In this document: piece by piece, positions 1 to 14,800 of the stretch
Numbering within the stretch: the stretch's first letter is position 1
Layout of the letters: each line of letters starts with the position of its first letter
Assembly (NCBI GenBank): GCA_029721435.1
Contig: CM056583.1
Coordinates: forward strand, 70,364,120 to 70,428,119
Source: Gymnothorax reevesii
Taxonomy: Eukaryota; Chordata; Actinopteri; Anguilliformes; Muraenidae
Direction of reading: 5' to 3'
DNA length: 64,000 nucleotides
Program-made: the position numbers and the translations under genes
Notes under the pieces: generated by a model
Seen by the model: only the letters and a program-made list of their open reading frames with translations
Told to the model about the DNA's origin: nothing
Databases searched by the model: none

Positions 1-3000
1 AGAAAGTTTAAACATCAGCCAAGAGACACAACTGAAAAATTGATCAGCATGGAGGAGGAATGGCACCAGCTGTCAAAGAATGAGTTCTTTCTACTTTGAA
101 AGCGACTATAGCTGAATCAGAAATGAACAGGCGTGAATACTCAAAACTGGACTTACAGAAAACATAAAATTGGACTTTAAAGCAGCCTGAATTTCATGAA
201 TTGCTAAACGACAGAGAAAAGCTGGTTTTCAGTGGCATCCAAAACCCCAAGCAAAGCTCAAAGGAAAGCCTCAGGAACAGATTGGCACCCAACCAGCACT
301 GCTAACCAGGCTGGAGTCATTGCTACCAGTGTCACAAGACATTATAACTCCCTACCTTTCTGTGTGCATCGCGTTGAGTGTTCGGTGGCCCGAAGGCTGT
401 GGCACTTGGGAAAGGAAGACTCCCCTTTGGGTAGCGGGGGGGGGGGGGTGGGGCAGAGAAGACAGGCAACAGAGTGGAAAAAGGCACAGGAAACAACAAA
501 CGGGAGTCACGGGAGAGACAAGTGCACTAGCACTCCGAAGCAGAATGCGACAGTGAGCCTCAAAGCTAGATAAGGGCCTTGTTGAGGGGCACTGATGATG
601 TAAAGCACACAGATAAATGTTCCGACTGAGCAGGAATGCCATCTTAGTCTTTCTCAAACAGACACTTTCAAACAACACGACTTCCTGTTTCCAAATGAAT
701 GCCTTAGAATGTGTCGAATGCTTTGCTTTATTACCTGCTTTTTTTTCCCTACCATATTTAATGACCGGAAGAATGCCTACTGAAGTTATTTTTAACATTA
801 GTCTGAATTATGTTTCTGCTGTCTTCAGTGTTATGTTTCTGCCATCTTCAGGTTAAGGAATTACTTAAAGTGCATCATTTTAGATTTTGAAACCAGTCCC
901 TGGAAGACAAATTAAGAAAATATGATGCAGAGAAAAGAGCAAGTCTTGTGATAAGACACACCATCAACTATGAGGGTGAAAGGGCCTAAAATGCCCAACC
1001 AATTTTCTTATGCATGACTACACTGGTAGTTCCATTGCTGCTACAGCTACATAGGTTGATACCAGAATGCAAAGGTACTAATGTAATCTTAATATACCCT
1101 AAACACACTGCTCTTGTTACAGCTGATTATGGCGGCTGCTCCAAGACACAAACAACTGCAACATATCAGAGCTCCATGCCCATTCTAAACACTCCTTCAT
1201 TTCATTCTTTCTACTTTAGCTCCTCTTGAACAAAGCGGTAAGAGTCTAATTTTGATTTCACATCAGAGAAACTAAAAGCATGAACTTTCAATCATGTTCA
1301 AATAAAAATCTCCACTGAATTAAAACCAATCTCAGACTAGAATTAACACTACATGCCATCACTGAACACAAAAAATACAAAAGTATGAACATATAAACAC
1401 CCTGTACAGATGTTGGAAGTAGCACAAAGAATGAAAACAACCCTTGAAAATTCGCTGATTTTTTTTTTTTTTTCAGAAGCCCTTGGTACCTGTCAGGATT
1501 TTAAAATGATGCAAAGCTGAGCTCCACATTCATATACAAAAGTGAGTCAGGAAGCATCTCTGCAGATGTGGCACAGGACCACTGAGTGACGGTAATGCAA
1601 TGCTCACCGCTATGACTGGATGGGTGGAGGGTACATCCAGTGAAAGGCTTTGCCATAGCGAAACATTCTGGGGTAACCAGTGAGATACAATAAAGAGAAT
1701 TTACATGGTCTCTCATTTATAACATGAGGAAAGCTCAGAAATACAGGATATGCTACAATCTGTTCGCCATCCTCCAACCACAAGGATCAATAAAACTGGG
1801 ATATTTGGATATTTGTCACATTCAGGCTTTAAGCCGATTACCTGGCAACCTGGTGTATTTTCTCCAAGGATAATGTTCTTGGTTATATCTTTCCAACTTG
1901 CCAGCTATTTAACAATTTATGAAAAAAGCTCCATCATTTCAAATAATTTTACATAGGAAGACAAGCATGAAAATCTGCTCTATGTTAGTCAACACACTTC
2001 AAATGGCCAATCCAGGGCATCAACTATTTGTTGATTAAAAAAGTCTCACAATGGTTCCACTTTTCCAGAAATCTATTGTATTGTCTCTTTTTGGCACAAA
2101 TTAATTTCAAGATCTGATCTGAGACTTGAGCAATCACTGCCAGAATCAGCAATAAATTTTTCACCCAGTGTTTACACCAGCATCACCCTTACCTAAATTT
2201 CATAAAGTTAATACTGATGATATGGGATTAAAAACAATGTGTAAACATTACCAAAGACATCTTCCACTCAGTTTCCACACAATGCAATTTTGAATGAAGA
2301 TAGTTAAGCGTACCAGAGCTTGAGTGAGATACCCAGCAGACTTATCATAAAGACTTACAATACAGAGCCGAGTACCTTCCCTCAACCCCATACACACTTG
2401 CACATTAGATACCATTACTCCAAATGCACAAACCCTGCAGTCCTTAAATCCTACTCCCCAAAAGCACAATGATTCCTGACAAACACTTTTCAACATTGCG
2501 CTAATCTGAAATTCTGCATATGTGGCCATAAGGTTTAGAACAATATTATATTACATGAGATATGCCCTCACTAGGTCCATCATTGTTATTCTCAAAATAC
2601 GAGCTGGCAAGGAGTATATTCATCCAGCCACCTAGGCCAGCTGTCACACCAACATGTACAGTTTGATTTCCAACAAAGTTAATTGTAAAACTGCCCATGG
2701 TTTTACTGGCCACGGTGCACTGCATGTGGTTAACAAGTGCGCGATGCAAATAATGAAACAAGCAATCAACACTGCAAGAACCATTAGATGTGAGTACAAA
2801 TTGTCCACTCTGATAAATTTGACTGAACATCATACTGAAAAAAAAAATACAATACAGTTTCCTTGAACAGAGGCAAACACAACCCACCAAGGTTCAATAC
2901 AATGATAGGCTATAAGACATTAGCAAAATGAAAACATTAAAGGTTAATGAAGATGGCCAGTAAAAAAAAAACAAAAAAAAAACCCAACACCACGTCAAAA

Positions 3001-3737
3001 CACTGCTTCAGAAAACACTGTCTTCAAAAAACACTGAGCACCATTATAATAGAGTGAGATTGAATTTCCCCAATTGAAAGGCAGCCATGTTAGTCTTCTG
3101 TATAAAGTTTTATACTGTAATACTGCAGCAAATGTGGTCAAAGAACTTAATTCTTTCATGTGGCCTTCCTGCTTCTCTCTTTGTGTGAGTTAGGGCAGAA
3201 TTCAGGGAGAAGAACTGGAATACTCACATTGTACTTCATTAGTAAGAGTCTTCACAGCTTTATTTTTGGGTACGATTTAAAGAAAAACCCGGAAACTGCA
3301 GTCATTTGGATCAAATGGTTTATGAGCAAGCCAAGATGGGGAAGCGGCTGTAATATCTCATCTGTGATGAGGCAACAGATCTCACTCCCCACAGCAAGCA
3401 ATAAACTCAAGAAGATTCAAGCCTGGGAGGGGAGACTTTATGTGAAGGCAGAGATGCATGAAGGACATTCCTTCACAACACTGGCGTTATTTCCCCAAGG
3501 GTTAAGACTCTAAAAGGGGCGTAGGCACAGAGAAAAGGGTGGAGTTTGAATGAAGACTGAGCATTAACCTCTATTCAACATATTTTATCCACTTTCAACC
3601 TACATGTAGTAAGTATGCAAGGGGCATTAAATCCAAGCATACGGCTTACTTTGATGGAGGCCATGATACTCTCATGGAACTGGAAATAGCATTAGCTTTC
3701 TGCCACAAAGCTTTTCTTGCTACAGCACTGGCACATA
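1..3737. other. downstream flank of rhobtb2, no gene recognised
   Basis: The open frames here are short (up to 148 codons), overlap on both strands and resemble nothing I know. Homopolymer runs of A, T and G are present, including a long G run near 439. It may contain distal 3'UTR or intergenic DNA. Confidence 0.5.
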
Positions 3738-3747
3738 TTTATTTATT
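3738..3747 (-). terminator. candidate rhobtb2 poly(A) signal (tandem AATAAA)
   Basis: Two overlapping AATAAA hexamers are read on the minus strand about 700 nt after the TGA, the first I find in the downstream 3'UTR. A GT/T-rich stretch follows within 40 nt. Further minus-strand AATAAA occurrences nearer the left edge mean a longer 3'UTR is possible. Confidence 0.4.
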
Positions 3748-4441
3748 CAACTAGATTTTATGATGGAAGGAGCTCCTCTCATTCATTTGTTCCTCAAAAT
3801 TACTGCCTGGTGATGACTTTTGGGAAAATAGCCCTTTTGTTCCTGAAGTGAATTCTTCTTCAATTCTTTTCTGGAAAGGGTTAGCAAAATTAAAAATGGA
3901 GAGGTAAAATGAAGACCTGTTGAAGAAACCTGTTTGATATTTCCCTTTGAAAATCCCAAATTTATAAAGGAGGCCAAAAGTTTTGACACAAAAAAAACAA
4001 GGAAAACCTTCAGTCATCCATTCTTTTTCACTTGTCTTTGAAAAATCGCTGTCACTATTTTTTGTAGAAAGTCAAAAAAAAGTTTTAAATCTAAGGTGCC
4101 TTTTTTTCCCCCCAATTCATTTCCTCCCTTTAACACTCTAGACAAAACCAAACCTGAATTACAACCCCAACGTGAAATTAACCACCCAGCACCCACAGCG
4201 GCATCCTCAAGAACACTGTTGGGGCACCAACTCAAGGCTACCATCTTACAGTTCAGAGAAGAAAGCTCAGAGCGCAGATTCCCATGGTCATCCAGGTTCC
4301 CTCTCTCAAGCAGGGCACATCAGGACTATCCAGGCACATCCAGAGGTACATCCAGAGGTAGGCGGAGCCCTTGTGTTGTGGCCGGGGATGGCAGGGAGAT
4401 AGGGCTGGAAGTAAGGGTTGCACAGGACTTTGGGCAGAGCT

Positions 4442-4623
4442 TCAGGAGATGTGGGGCGCAGTGGAAGACGAGTGTCTCCAGAAACACCAGCCCCTCTTGG
4501 TGTGCTGTTTACGCAACATCTCCTCCTCTCTCTCACGCTCCTTCTGGGAGCGCAGGTACCGATCCTCCTCTTTTAAGAACCAAACAGGGGGCCAGCGGTG
4601 TTTCTCAAAGTGCTTTTGGTTCT
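4442..4623 (-). CDS. rhobtb2: rhobtb2 coding exon 10 (C terminus and stop)
   Basis: The acceptor is gtatcttag at 4624. The exon completes Glu656 and encodes 657-715, then TGA at 4444-4442. It carries the family motif HRWPPVW followed by a charged KEED and Arg/Glu-rich helix, and ends in a short Ser-rich tail without a prenylation box. A longer open frame in another phase over this exon is a shadow: the frame set by the splice site reaches TGA here, close to the human end. Confidence 0.94.
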
Positions 4624-7600
4624 CTAAGATACGTTGAAGGAGTACAGGAAATAATTAAAGAAAAAAATCAAGGAACAATTTACAATGAGCACCATAATTC
4701 ATTGGACAATGAATCTTCATTACATCGGTTCTTTTGGCCAGGTTAATTACTGGATCTGAAACCATTCGAACATGAATTTTACATGCTGAAGAAAGGGCTG
4801 AAGGCAAAAAGTCACTGAAACAAGCAGGACCTTAAGATGGCTGCAATACAGGCCTGACAGAGAACCACCAGGGAAGATTCCTAGTGTTTAATGATGTCTA
4901 TCAGTCATAGACTTCAAGCAGTCATTGCTTGTAAAGGATACATGACCAAAAATTATAATATAATAAATTATAATAACTTTATTCTTGATGAATAATTTTA
5001 CGCACCCAAAAATGTGGGGACTATGTTCAACAGGTGCTGTATTTTCTAACTCGTTCATCTTATGGATGAAAACTCCCTAACATAAAGGTGACAGTCAGCA
5101 CTTCAACCTCATAGCCATTATGTCCTGCCAAACTGTGCTAAAGTACAGAACTTAAAAAAATGTGTCATTGTCCAATAATTCATGTGGGATAGTGTATGCA
5201 GTGAAGCACACAAAGTCATGATTTTTCTAAACTGCCATGACTTCAAAAAAAAATGACGGTTTCTTTGTTATGCAAATGGTGCAATGGAAATGTCAAAAAA
5301 TAAATAATGTCAAGATTCAGGGTGAAGGGTGTACCTGGGGCCATGGCCTTCATTTCTTTAGGGAACTTGCGACAAATACTGTTGTAGTTGGTGCAGATGT
5401 GGTGCAGACACCATGCGGATAGCTGCTTGGCATTGTGGAACTGGAGACACAGAGAAACACAAATACAGAACATGCAGGACAATGATCAACTTTAAAAGGA
5501 GAAGCACCTCTGTGAAGGCAGAATGAAGAAGGCGAGGGTACTGAGGTAACCTAACCTTCGATATCCAAGAAGATCCTAAGTAAAAAGCAAAACTCCTCCA
5601 AAGAAAATGAAGGACTCACAGATATCCAAAGACTTGCTTGCACACAGAAAAAACACAAGTAGAATACCCCTGTACAATCTCCCACCTAGAAAGAATGCAC
5701 TTAGCAAAGTGTGAACATCTGCCAATGGACAACAAACTGTTCTTGTATGATTGTGCAAAGCAAATATCTTCATGCAGGTTTCGGGTTGTATTTTCCATTG
5801 AAAATTCTAAGGAGGTGACATAATGCGCTTCCCAGCGCCTTGCCTTTCTAGCTACAAAGCTGCAGACTTTTCTCATTTCTTTACCTAATATTTAATTGGA
5901 AATGAAGTCAGCGAATGTCAAGAAAAAACCAGCATCACCCACCAAGACACACAATCCACCGAATCTCACAACTGCAGCCTCTCTGAACATTAGCAAATGC
6001 AGATCTAATAGACTCCAATCAAAATGGTTGCATCGCAAACCTCTTTTTGGAAAGGGAAAGTTCATTTTTGACTCCCTTACATTCATGCGCAGGTCCACCA
6101 AGGAGGCCGTACATCCACAGACTGACAAGAAGAACTAAAATGTTTTGATCTAAAATGTAGATTGTTTTTAGCTTGAGTGCTGCACATTAAAATCGATTAT
6201 TTTTAATATTTTGTTCAACAGAGTTGAGCACTGTCTCAAACCTATGATGGCAGAGAAAACACTGGGAGTGCGGGTGGGAACTGTACTGTCAATACAGAAG
6301 TGTGGCAAAGCATTTAATTTAAAATGTCTTCTAGATCACCAAATGCTAGCATTATCATCCAGGAAGCGAGAAAAACAGATTGATAAAGCCGGCTAAGTTA
6401 GCTAGCTAAAGCCAGTCAAAGTATCATGTAATGAGAATGAATTAGTTCAATGTCACAAGCCAATACTGAGCAACCTAGGAAGCTGATAACAATATTATGC
6501 TTTATGAAACCAAGTAAATGAACCAAAAAAAAAAAAAAAAACACTTCAAAGAGCAATAGCATTCATCAAACTATGATAACAGTGTAACTTCAAATCATCC
6601 ATCATCATGATGCCGCCGGTCAATCAAGTTCAGTCTCGTCAGTCTTCATTAAATCTGGAGTGTCAGAGTGCAGGCGTCAACCACAGGATTCTGGTTGCAG
6701 TTTACTGGATGGCCACAAGCGTCAGTAATGACAAGGAATTTCTGAGAACTGTTCAAAGCACATTGAAGAAGTTTCTTCTTTGGTGACTTGAAGACGCAAA
6801 GCAAAGTTTATGGCAATTCAGCCATTACTTCCAAGATGTATTGATGGCAAATTGATTTCGGCCTCAGAGTGTGAGGGGAAAGGTGATAGGGTCACTAAAT
6901 TTCAAATCTATTTAGGGTTATTAAAATATTATCTATGTACATAAGTGACAAATTATCAGGGACAAATCATTCAGCATTCACATGTGCACTGATGATTGAG
7001 AGCTAAACTAAGTTGGTCAGATTTTATTCAAAAATTTCCCCAGAATATTTTCATTGTCATTGAGAAAACCTATACCATTTCACTCCAAAAATACCTTAAC
7101 ATATATTTGACTGTTCAGATGCTTTTACTCAACTGTACATCTCTGCTGCACCATTCTGACCAAACTTCTACTTGTTTACTTATTTATAATTTCTCCTCCT
7201 CAACCCCCTGGACTATTATCCAATAATTTTCTTTTACAAAACCCAAAACCCAAAGTTGGCACGTTATGTAAATCGTAGATAAAACAGAATACAATGATTT
7301 GCAAATCCTTTTCAACTTCTATTCAATTGAATACACTGCAAAGACAAGATGTTTAATGTTCAAACTGAGAGACTTTTTTTTTTTTTGCAAATAATCATTA
7401 ACTTAGAATTTAAAGGCAGCAACACATTGCAAAAAAGTTGGCACAGGGGCCTTTTTACCACTGTGTTACATCGCCTTTCCTTTTAACGACACTCAGTAAA
7501 CGTTTGGGAACTGAGGAGACCAATTTTTGAAGCTTTTCAGGTGGAACTCTTTCCCATTCTTGCTTGATGTACAGCTTAAGTTGTTGAACAGTCCGGGGTC

Positions 7601-10600
7601 TCCGTTGTTGTATTTTACGCTTCATAATGCGCCACACATTTTCAATGGGAGACAGGTCTGGACTACAGGCAGGCCAGTCTAGTACCCGCACTCTTTTACT
7701 ACGGAGCCATGCTGTTGTAACACGTGCAGAATGTGGCTTGGCATTGTCTTGCTGAAATAAGCAGGGGCGTCCATGAAAAAGACGTTGCTTGGATGGCAAC
7801 ATATGTTGCTCCAAAACCTGTATGTACCTTTCAGCATTAATGGTGCCTCCACATATTTGTAAGTTGCCCATGCCTTGGGCACTAATACACCCCCATACCA
7901 TCACAGATGCTGGCTTTTGAACTTTGCGCCTATAGCAGTCCGGATGGTTGTTTTCCTCTTTGGTCCGGAGGACACAACGTCCACAGTTTCCAAAAACAAT
8001 TTGAAATGTGGACTCGTCAGACCACAGAACACTTTTCCGCTTTGCATCAGTCCATCTTAGATGAGCTTGGGCCCAGCGAAGCCGGTGGCGTTTCTGGGTG
8101 CTGTTGATAAATGGCTTTCGCTTTGCTTTGTAGAGTTTTAACCTGCACTTGCAGATGTAGCGACGAACTGTAGTTACTGACAGTGGTTTTCTGAAGTGTT
8201 CCTGAGCCCATGTGGTGATGTCCTTGACACACTGATGTCGGTTTTTGATGCAGTACCGTCTGAGGGATCGAAGGTCACGGGCATTCAATGTTGGTTTTTG
8301 GCCTTGTCGCTTACGTGCAGTGATTTCTCCAGATTCTCTGAACCTTTTGACAATATTACGGACCGTAGATGATGAAATCCCTAAATTTCTTGCAATAGCA
8401 CGTTGAGGAATGTTGTTTTTAAACTGTTCGACAATCAGCTCACGCATTTGTTCACTGAGTGGTGACCCTCGCCCCATCCTTGTTTGTGAATGTCTGAGCA
8501 TTTCAGGGAAGCTGCTTTTATACCCAATCATGGCACCCACCTGGTCCCAATTAGCCCGTTCACCAAATAAGTGTTTGATGAGCATTCCTCAACTCTCTCA
8601 GTCTTTTTTGCCACTTGTGCCAGCTTTTTTGAAACATGTTGCAGGCATCAAATTCCAAATGAGCTAATATTTGCAAAAAATTACCAAGTTTACCTGTTCG
8701 AACATTAAGTAACTTGTCTGTGCAGTGTATTCAATTGAATATAGGTTGAAAAGGATTTGCAAATCATTGTATTCTGTTTTTATTTCCGATTTACACAACG
8801 TATCGACTTCACTGGTTTTGGGTTTTGTACATTGCTCATGTCATTCTCTTTTCAAAACTTACGTGTTCATTGCAAATTTTAGGAAAATCTATTACTTTTT
8901 TATGTAGTGCTTAAAAGCCATTACTTTTCTGCAACACAGACAAACAGTCAGGCACATAAATAATGGGACATCGACAAAATATTGTTATTTTAACCATCTA
9001 CCACAGTAAATTGGCGTTTTAATGGAATAATGAATATGAGCACAAAAGTGAAGACTGCCAACATTCATTTGAAGGCACTCTAATGAAAATGTGGCCAATG
9101 GTATTGGAATTACAGGGCTTTTAAATATGTCGTTTCCCCCTTTATGAAGGATCAAAAAAAAAAAAAAATAGATAAAATGTGCAACATTTATTTTCCAGTT
9201 ACGCGTTTTCAGGGAACAAGAAGCCTTCCAAGCCTAATAATATAATAATAATACTACCAAAGCAACCAAAACCCTGCCCTGTCTCCAAGTTCATATTTCA
9301 CCAGATGCACAATTAATTAATGCATAAATCAATATGGGCCATCGAGAGAGTACTTGATGGGCTGTCAATGTGGCTGTGTGTTACCTAGCTGCAGACAATG
9401 CACAGTCCTATAGTCATCTTTGGGAACTATTTCCTCTTGTGAAGAAAAAATAAAATAATAATAAAAATTATATTTTCGATTGCATGTGATATATAGTCAT
9501 AGTATAGCAGCACTGCCTCTTGACATTGTTCAATTGGCTGCACAGCTGTTCTATGGACAGGTGTGTGTTATTCCCACTCTATTTCAATCACAATCAGCAG
9601 ACAAAAGGTCTAGGTTTGATTTCAAGAGTGGCATTTGTATTTGGAATCAGTTGCTGTTAATTCTCAAAATGATGTCTAAAGCTCAGTCAAAGCCAGTGAA
9701 GCAAGCAATCTGTACTGGAAATAAAAAAAAACCATCAGAAAAATGTCAAAAAAAAAGAAAAATAAAGAATAACATTAGGAGTCAAATCAACTATTTGATG
9801 CATTCCTAAAAAGAAAGAGCACGCTGTTGAGCTCAAGAGCACCAAAAGGCCTGAAAGACCACAAATAACTGAATTGAAGAACTCCTTCCCTGGTGAAGAA
9901 AAACTCCTTCACAACAGTCACCCAGATCACAAGTGCCCTACAGCAGGCAGGAGTCAATGACAACAATCAAGACAAGACTTGAACCAGAGTGTATACTGAG
10001 GATTTAGCACCAGGTGTAGAGCATTGGTAAGCCTCAAAAACAAAAAGTTTGCCCCTCAAAAAATCTAAAAAGCCAGCAAAATACTGAACCAATATCCAAC
10101 AGAAAGATGAGACAGATGAAAATGTACAAGAATATTGGAAAGAAGAATGTATGGAGAAGGAAGAGATCTGCTCATGATCTGAAGCATCTCACCTATTCTG
10201 CACAAATGGGAATGGTTCGTTTATTTTTATTGATAATATAACTGCTATCAAAAGCAGCAGGAGGAATTGTGAATTGTATAGGGCTATATTATCTGTGCAG
10301 ATTCAGCCAAGTACTAATTTTATCGCACCTCACAGTGCAGATGGACAATGACCTGAATCATCCTGCAAAAGTAGGCCAATTCCATCACCCGGCCTGAATC
10401 CATTTAAAAATGGTGAAACTGAAGACAAAATGCCCCAAGAGTAAGTATGAACTCAAGGCAGTGACAGAAATAGCCTGGCAAAGCATCACCAAGGAACCCA
10501 GCATTTAGTGAAATACATGGACTCCAGACTTCCGGCAGTCAATGACTGCAATGGATTAGCAACCAAGTATTAAACATAATTTTATTTCTATTATGTAATT

Positions 10601-11800
10601 TCTCCAATTTTCTTTTGAGTCCCTATAAATGTATTGATATGGTTGACCCACATGTATATATTATGTTCGACAAAACCATACAATCAAAGCTGAAAGTCAA
10701 AATTTCAAGAGCACCTTAGTTTTTCAATGTGTAGTCAATAGTGGTGACTAACAACCAAAATCATTAAAATTGTATCATTTTCCAAGTACTCGTGGACCTG
10801 ACTCTATAAACTGACATAGTACAGTATGACCTCCTTGGTGTAGATAATAATACAGACATTATCTCTCAAGTGGATGTAACTATAAATTTCAATATTATTT
10901 TATTGTAACACACTGTTTTATAACCTCTGCCAAGGAGGTTATGTTTTCATCCATGTCTGTTATTTGCCTGTTTGGTTGTCTTTTAATAGGATAACTTAGA
11001 AAGTTATGAACAATTTGGCACAAAATTTGGTAGGATGATAAGTGGAAGTCCAAGGATGAGTTTACTCAATTTTGGAAGTGATCCACAGCATATTGTGGAT
11101 TCTGGATCCACAAGAATTAAAATATATCTAACGCAGTTCTGTGTGATATTTCAGATCGGATAACTAAAAAATTTACGAATGGTTGAGCGTGAAATTTGGC
11201 AGAATAACAGGTGGTAATCCAAGGAAAAGTTGAATTAATTTTGGAAGTGATCCGGAACATACTCTGTAACCAAAAGAATAGATATGTGACGTGGTTCAGG
11301 TATACGCTCTACCAAGTGCCCTCTAGTTAGAAACAAGCTGTTATCTTAATTGTGGTAAGAGTGCAGGACCACCCGAGCCTTATCCAGGAGCTCATAACAT
11401 CATCACTCATTTGTTTTTTGAGGAGTCTCACCTGAGCCATTTCCACGTATGTCAGCACCTGAGCATCAATGTCCACGCCCTTCATGGCTGACTGTAACAG
11501 CTCGTCAACTGCATATTGCTCTGTATGGGTAGAAAGCACAGACACATTATGACCAACCTCAGCAAAGCTCAGAATTATAGATGCTTCTAGTTGTATTCTG
11601 ACTCTTCCTCGTGAAGGACAATTCTAACCGGTGAAGGCAACAAGGCGAGGCAGGCAAAGGCGGTTGGCCAGGATGATGAGGTCAATTGGTTCAAGGTCCA
11701 GGCAGGGTGTCACAGAGCCGCAGTACAGGTACTCCAGCACTGCGCGCATACAGGCACTACTGGTATTAGGGATAGACACCTGGAGACAGAGACAGAGAGC

Positions 11801-11849
<49 letters not shown>

Positions 11850-14800
11850 TCAGCCATCAACAAAACAGGTCAAGTCTCATGCAATCTTGATTATTTTTGC
11901 CATTCTACAGACCTTTCTCTATGGAGCCTGTGGGTCCTTCCTGCAGCATAAACTTATTTGAGCCCAATTGATTAGCAATGATCATGCTGACATGCCTTAA
12001 TCATGCCAAATAATCACTCAGTCACAACAGGAAATACATTTGAAGAGATTCATTGGAATGCTTGACTTGATGGATGCAGAATAACATCTGATTGAGCTCC
12101 TGAAAGGTCTAGACATTTATTAGGACTTTGATAAGTCACAAACTGTGGGATAAATAACTCCCCCTGACACTTTCCGGAAAGTTCTGTCCTAATTAAGAGA
12201 TGTAGACTCTTGCATCAACACGCTCCACAGTTCTTTGTTAATTATTTTTTGGCTGAGATGTTTTGATTGTGTATTACCATGAGGATAGTGACACAGAAAG
12301 GCAGTCTGTTTCTTTACTAGCTCTCATTATCATTATGTGCAGTGAAAATGGTACAAGAGGGCAGCATATCTCAAATTTCTTCTCTATTTCTTCATTTTGC
12401 ATTGCTCCAGTGATAAAGTGGTGAGGCACAAACAAGTATTCTACGGACTGGCTGTCCCAGGCTCTTGCTTGAGTGTGCCTAGCAGTAGGCTGAGTCACAC
12501 CAACTTCCTGCAAGTGGAGTGCAATGTGAATGATTAGCATGCTTTTCATTCGGAGAGCGTTCAGGCACACGCTCAGTCCGCAGAGGAGCAGGGGACTGAT
12601 GTCATTGGATCGAGTGGAGAGTGTCAGCACTGTGAAGTAAAGGGCATTTTCTCACAAGGAAGTCTTTCATTCTGCCGGATAAAAGAGTGGCTGGCACAGC
12701 CAGTCAAACAGAGATGTACAACCTCAAAGCCAACAGGCTCTTGGAATTAGGCCTCAGGCAAAGAAAACCTTGTATGCCCAAGCATAAAAAACAATATTAA
12801 TGCATTACATACCATTACACTCTACAGAAAAAACTTCCAGCTAGACTAAGCAGACTATTAGGGAGTCCACTTGACCCCTACAACCAACTCAGATTCCTGA
12901 CCCCTCATGTTCCGCCTGTTTTGAAAGACTGGATGATGGGTCACTCTGTGCTCAAAAGCAAGAAAGTTCTAGAGAAAATTCAGACAATAGCACCATTGTT
13001 ACTTTTACAAGTGAAATCACATCCAGGGAATGCAGAGGCTGTTTGATGGAGAGGATATAAAGCTGAAAGGTCACAGTTTCCACCACAAAGCCCTTCCCTC
13101 ACTCTATAGCCTCTCCCCCTTTATTGTATATGTGCTGGGGTGACCAGTAAAGGTGACTGACACCGTATGTCAGCAGGGTTCTTCACAAGCTCCGCGGGGG
13201 GCTCTTCAGTTACCTGTCTCAGCACCAATTAGCAGAATGTCAGGTTTGTTGTGGCTTCTAATTACCTTAGAAAGGTCAGACATAAGAAGCCAAGCAGGAG
13301 AGTTGAAAGGTGATACATTTCCTATCACCCAAAAATTATGAACCACTGCATTAGCATCGTTGCTAAAGATCATAAAGCCACTGCTTTATTTACAAATATG
13401 ACACAGGGCAAATAATTATGTGATGACTGACTAATTTAGCTCTGAGCTAAATTTAATTAATTATTTTGATAGACCAGCAACTAAATCACAGAATTGAAAT
13501 GGGAACATGAATGGGTGAAAAGTATTTGAATTCATAACTGTGACATTTGGGTGTTATGCATGGTGTTAACCAGTGGGTTCAGGAGGAGGGGCAAGTGAGC
13601 TGAAAATTGGGAGGGGAAAGAACACACCATGACTCGTTTTGTCCCGTTTTCATTTGTTCAAATGATCATTACATGAACTCGGAAAATACAACGCCATCAG
13701 GTGTGGGCAGTTGTTCTCGTTAACTCCTTACCACTCGGGGAACATTTTCTTAAAATGCCTATAAAGGACGTACTCAAGGTAAAATGAAATCTTTTCTTGT
13801 TTTTCACTTCCCTGATGGGCTCGTATACGGGCCGTCGGAGGGGTAAGGGGTAAGACGAGAAATAAAACGCATCATTTCGATGCAAAATTACATTGCGCTG
13901 TTATTCAGTTGTGGATACTTGTGGCTAATCTTTGTTTTCATAGTTGTAATTTTTTTTAAAAATCGTGAAGGGCATGTTGGGTAGACTGCATTGCAGGGTG
14001 TGCTATAAGCAAATGCGAAATTTAGCAGAGCAGTTTACCATTTTTGCCAACTGCGTAACATTTTACAGAATTAAATTTTCCATTTGATCTATGCACCATT
14101 GCCTAAAGAAGGAAGCTGTGAGCTCAATTGTCCATGGAATATTTCAATCATTGGATTACTGTTTAAACAACAAAAATGAGTGAAAACAGGCCATGGCAAC
14201 TTATTAGTAGACAGAATTTTCTACATCCTCCTCTAATTTCAGCCAAGCAACCATCACTGGTTCAGGAAATTTGCTGGACTCATTTTTTGTTGCAGTATAC
14301 ATTGCATTTTGAAATAATATTTGCCATTATAACACTTTCCTCAGACTGCATAATACCCTGTAATCATCATTCTATATGCATTATGTACTGCAGATCAGAC
14401 AGCTCTCTCATGAATGTGGGAGATTGGGCCATCAGAGAGTGACAATGAGTCATGTTCCCACTTCGCCACACGTGCCCTCTTCAACCGAGTCTGTCACTCA
14501 CCATCCTGTGAGCAGTCGCCCGCTCAAAGTGGCGGTGTGATAGCTGTGGCCATTTCAGCTCTCCGTTCCTTAATTAAACACTGTTTGTCACATACACACG
14601 AGTTCTTACCCGACTGCTTGACAATCACTGTCTGTGGATGAGCGTGAGATAATTATCACATTAAGATTGTGATGAGGATTGTTCACACTCAGCTCATCAA
14701 CAGCCCAGGAGCTGAGCTCACACTGGAAGAGTTTGACAAACCGAGAGGGACAGATTCATCCAAGACGAACATGTGCTATGCACTTTGCGTGACTAAACAG

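Noticed and set aside
4306..4536. Alternative, longer C terminus of rhobtb2 in another phase
   Set aside because: The frame fixed by the exon 10 acceptor reaches TGA at 4444-4442, near the family's usual length.
4096..4746. 216-codon plus-strand open frame
   Set aside because: It is antisense to the last rhobtb2 exon and follows from that exon's composition. No homology recognised.
11631..11951. 106-codon plus-strand frame with Arg-Glu repeats
   Set aside because: Antisense of exon 7 plus translation of the GA microsatellite.
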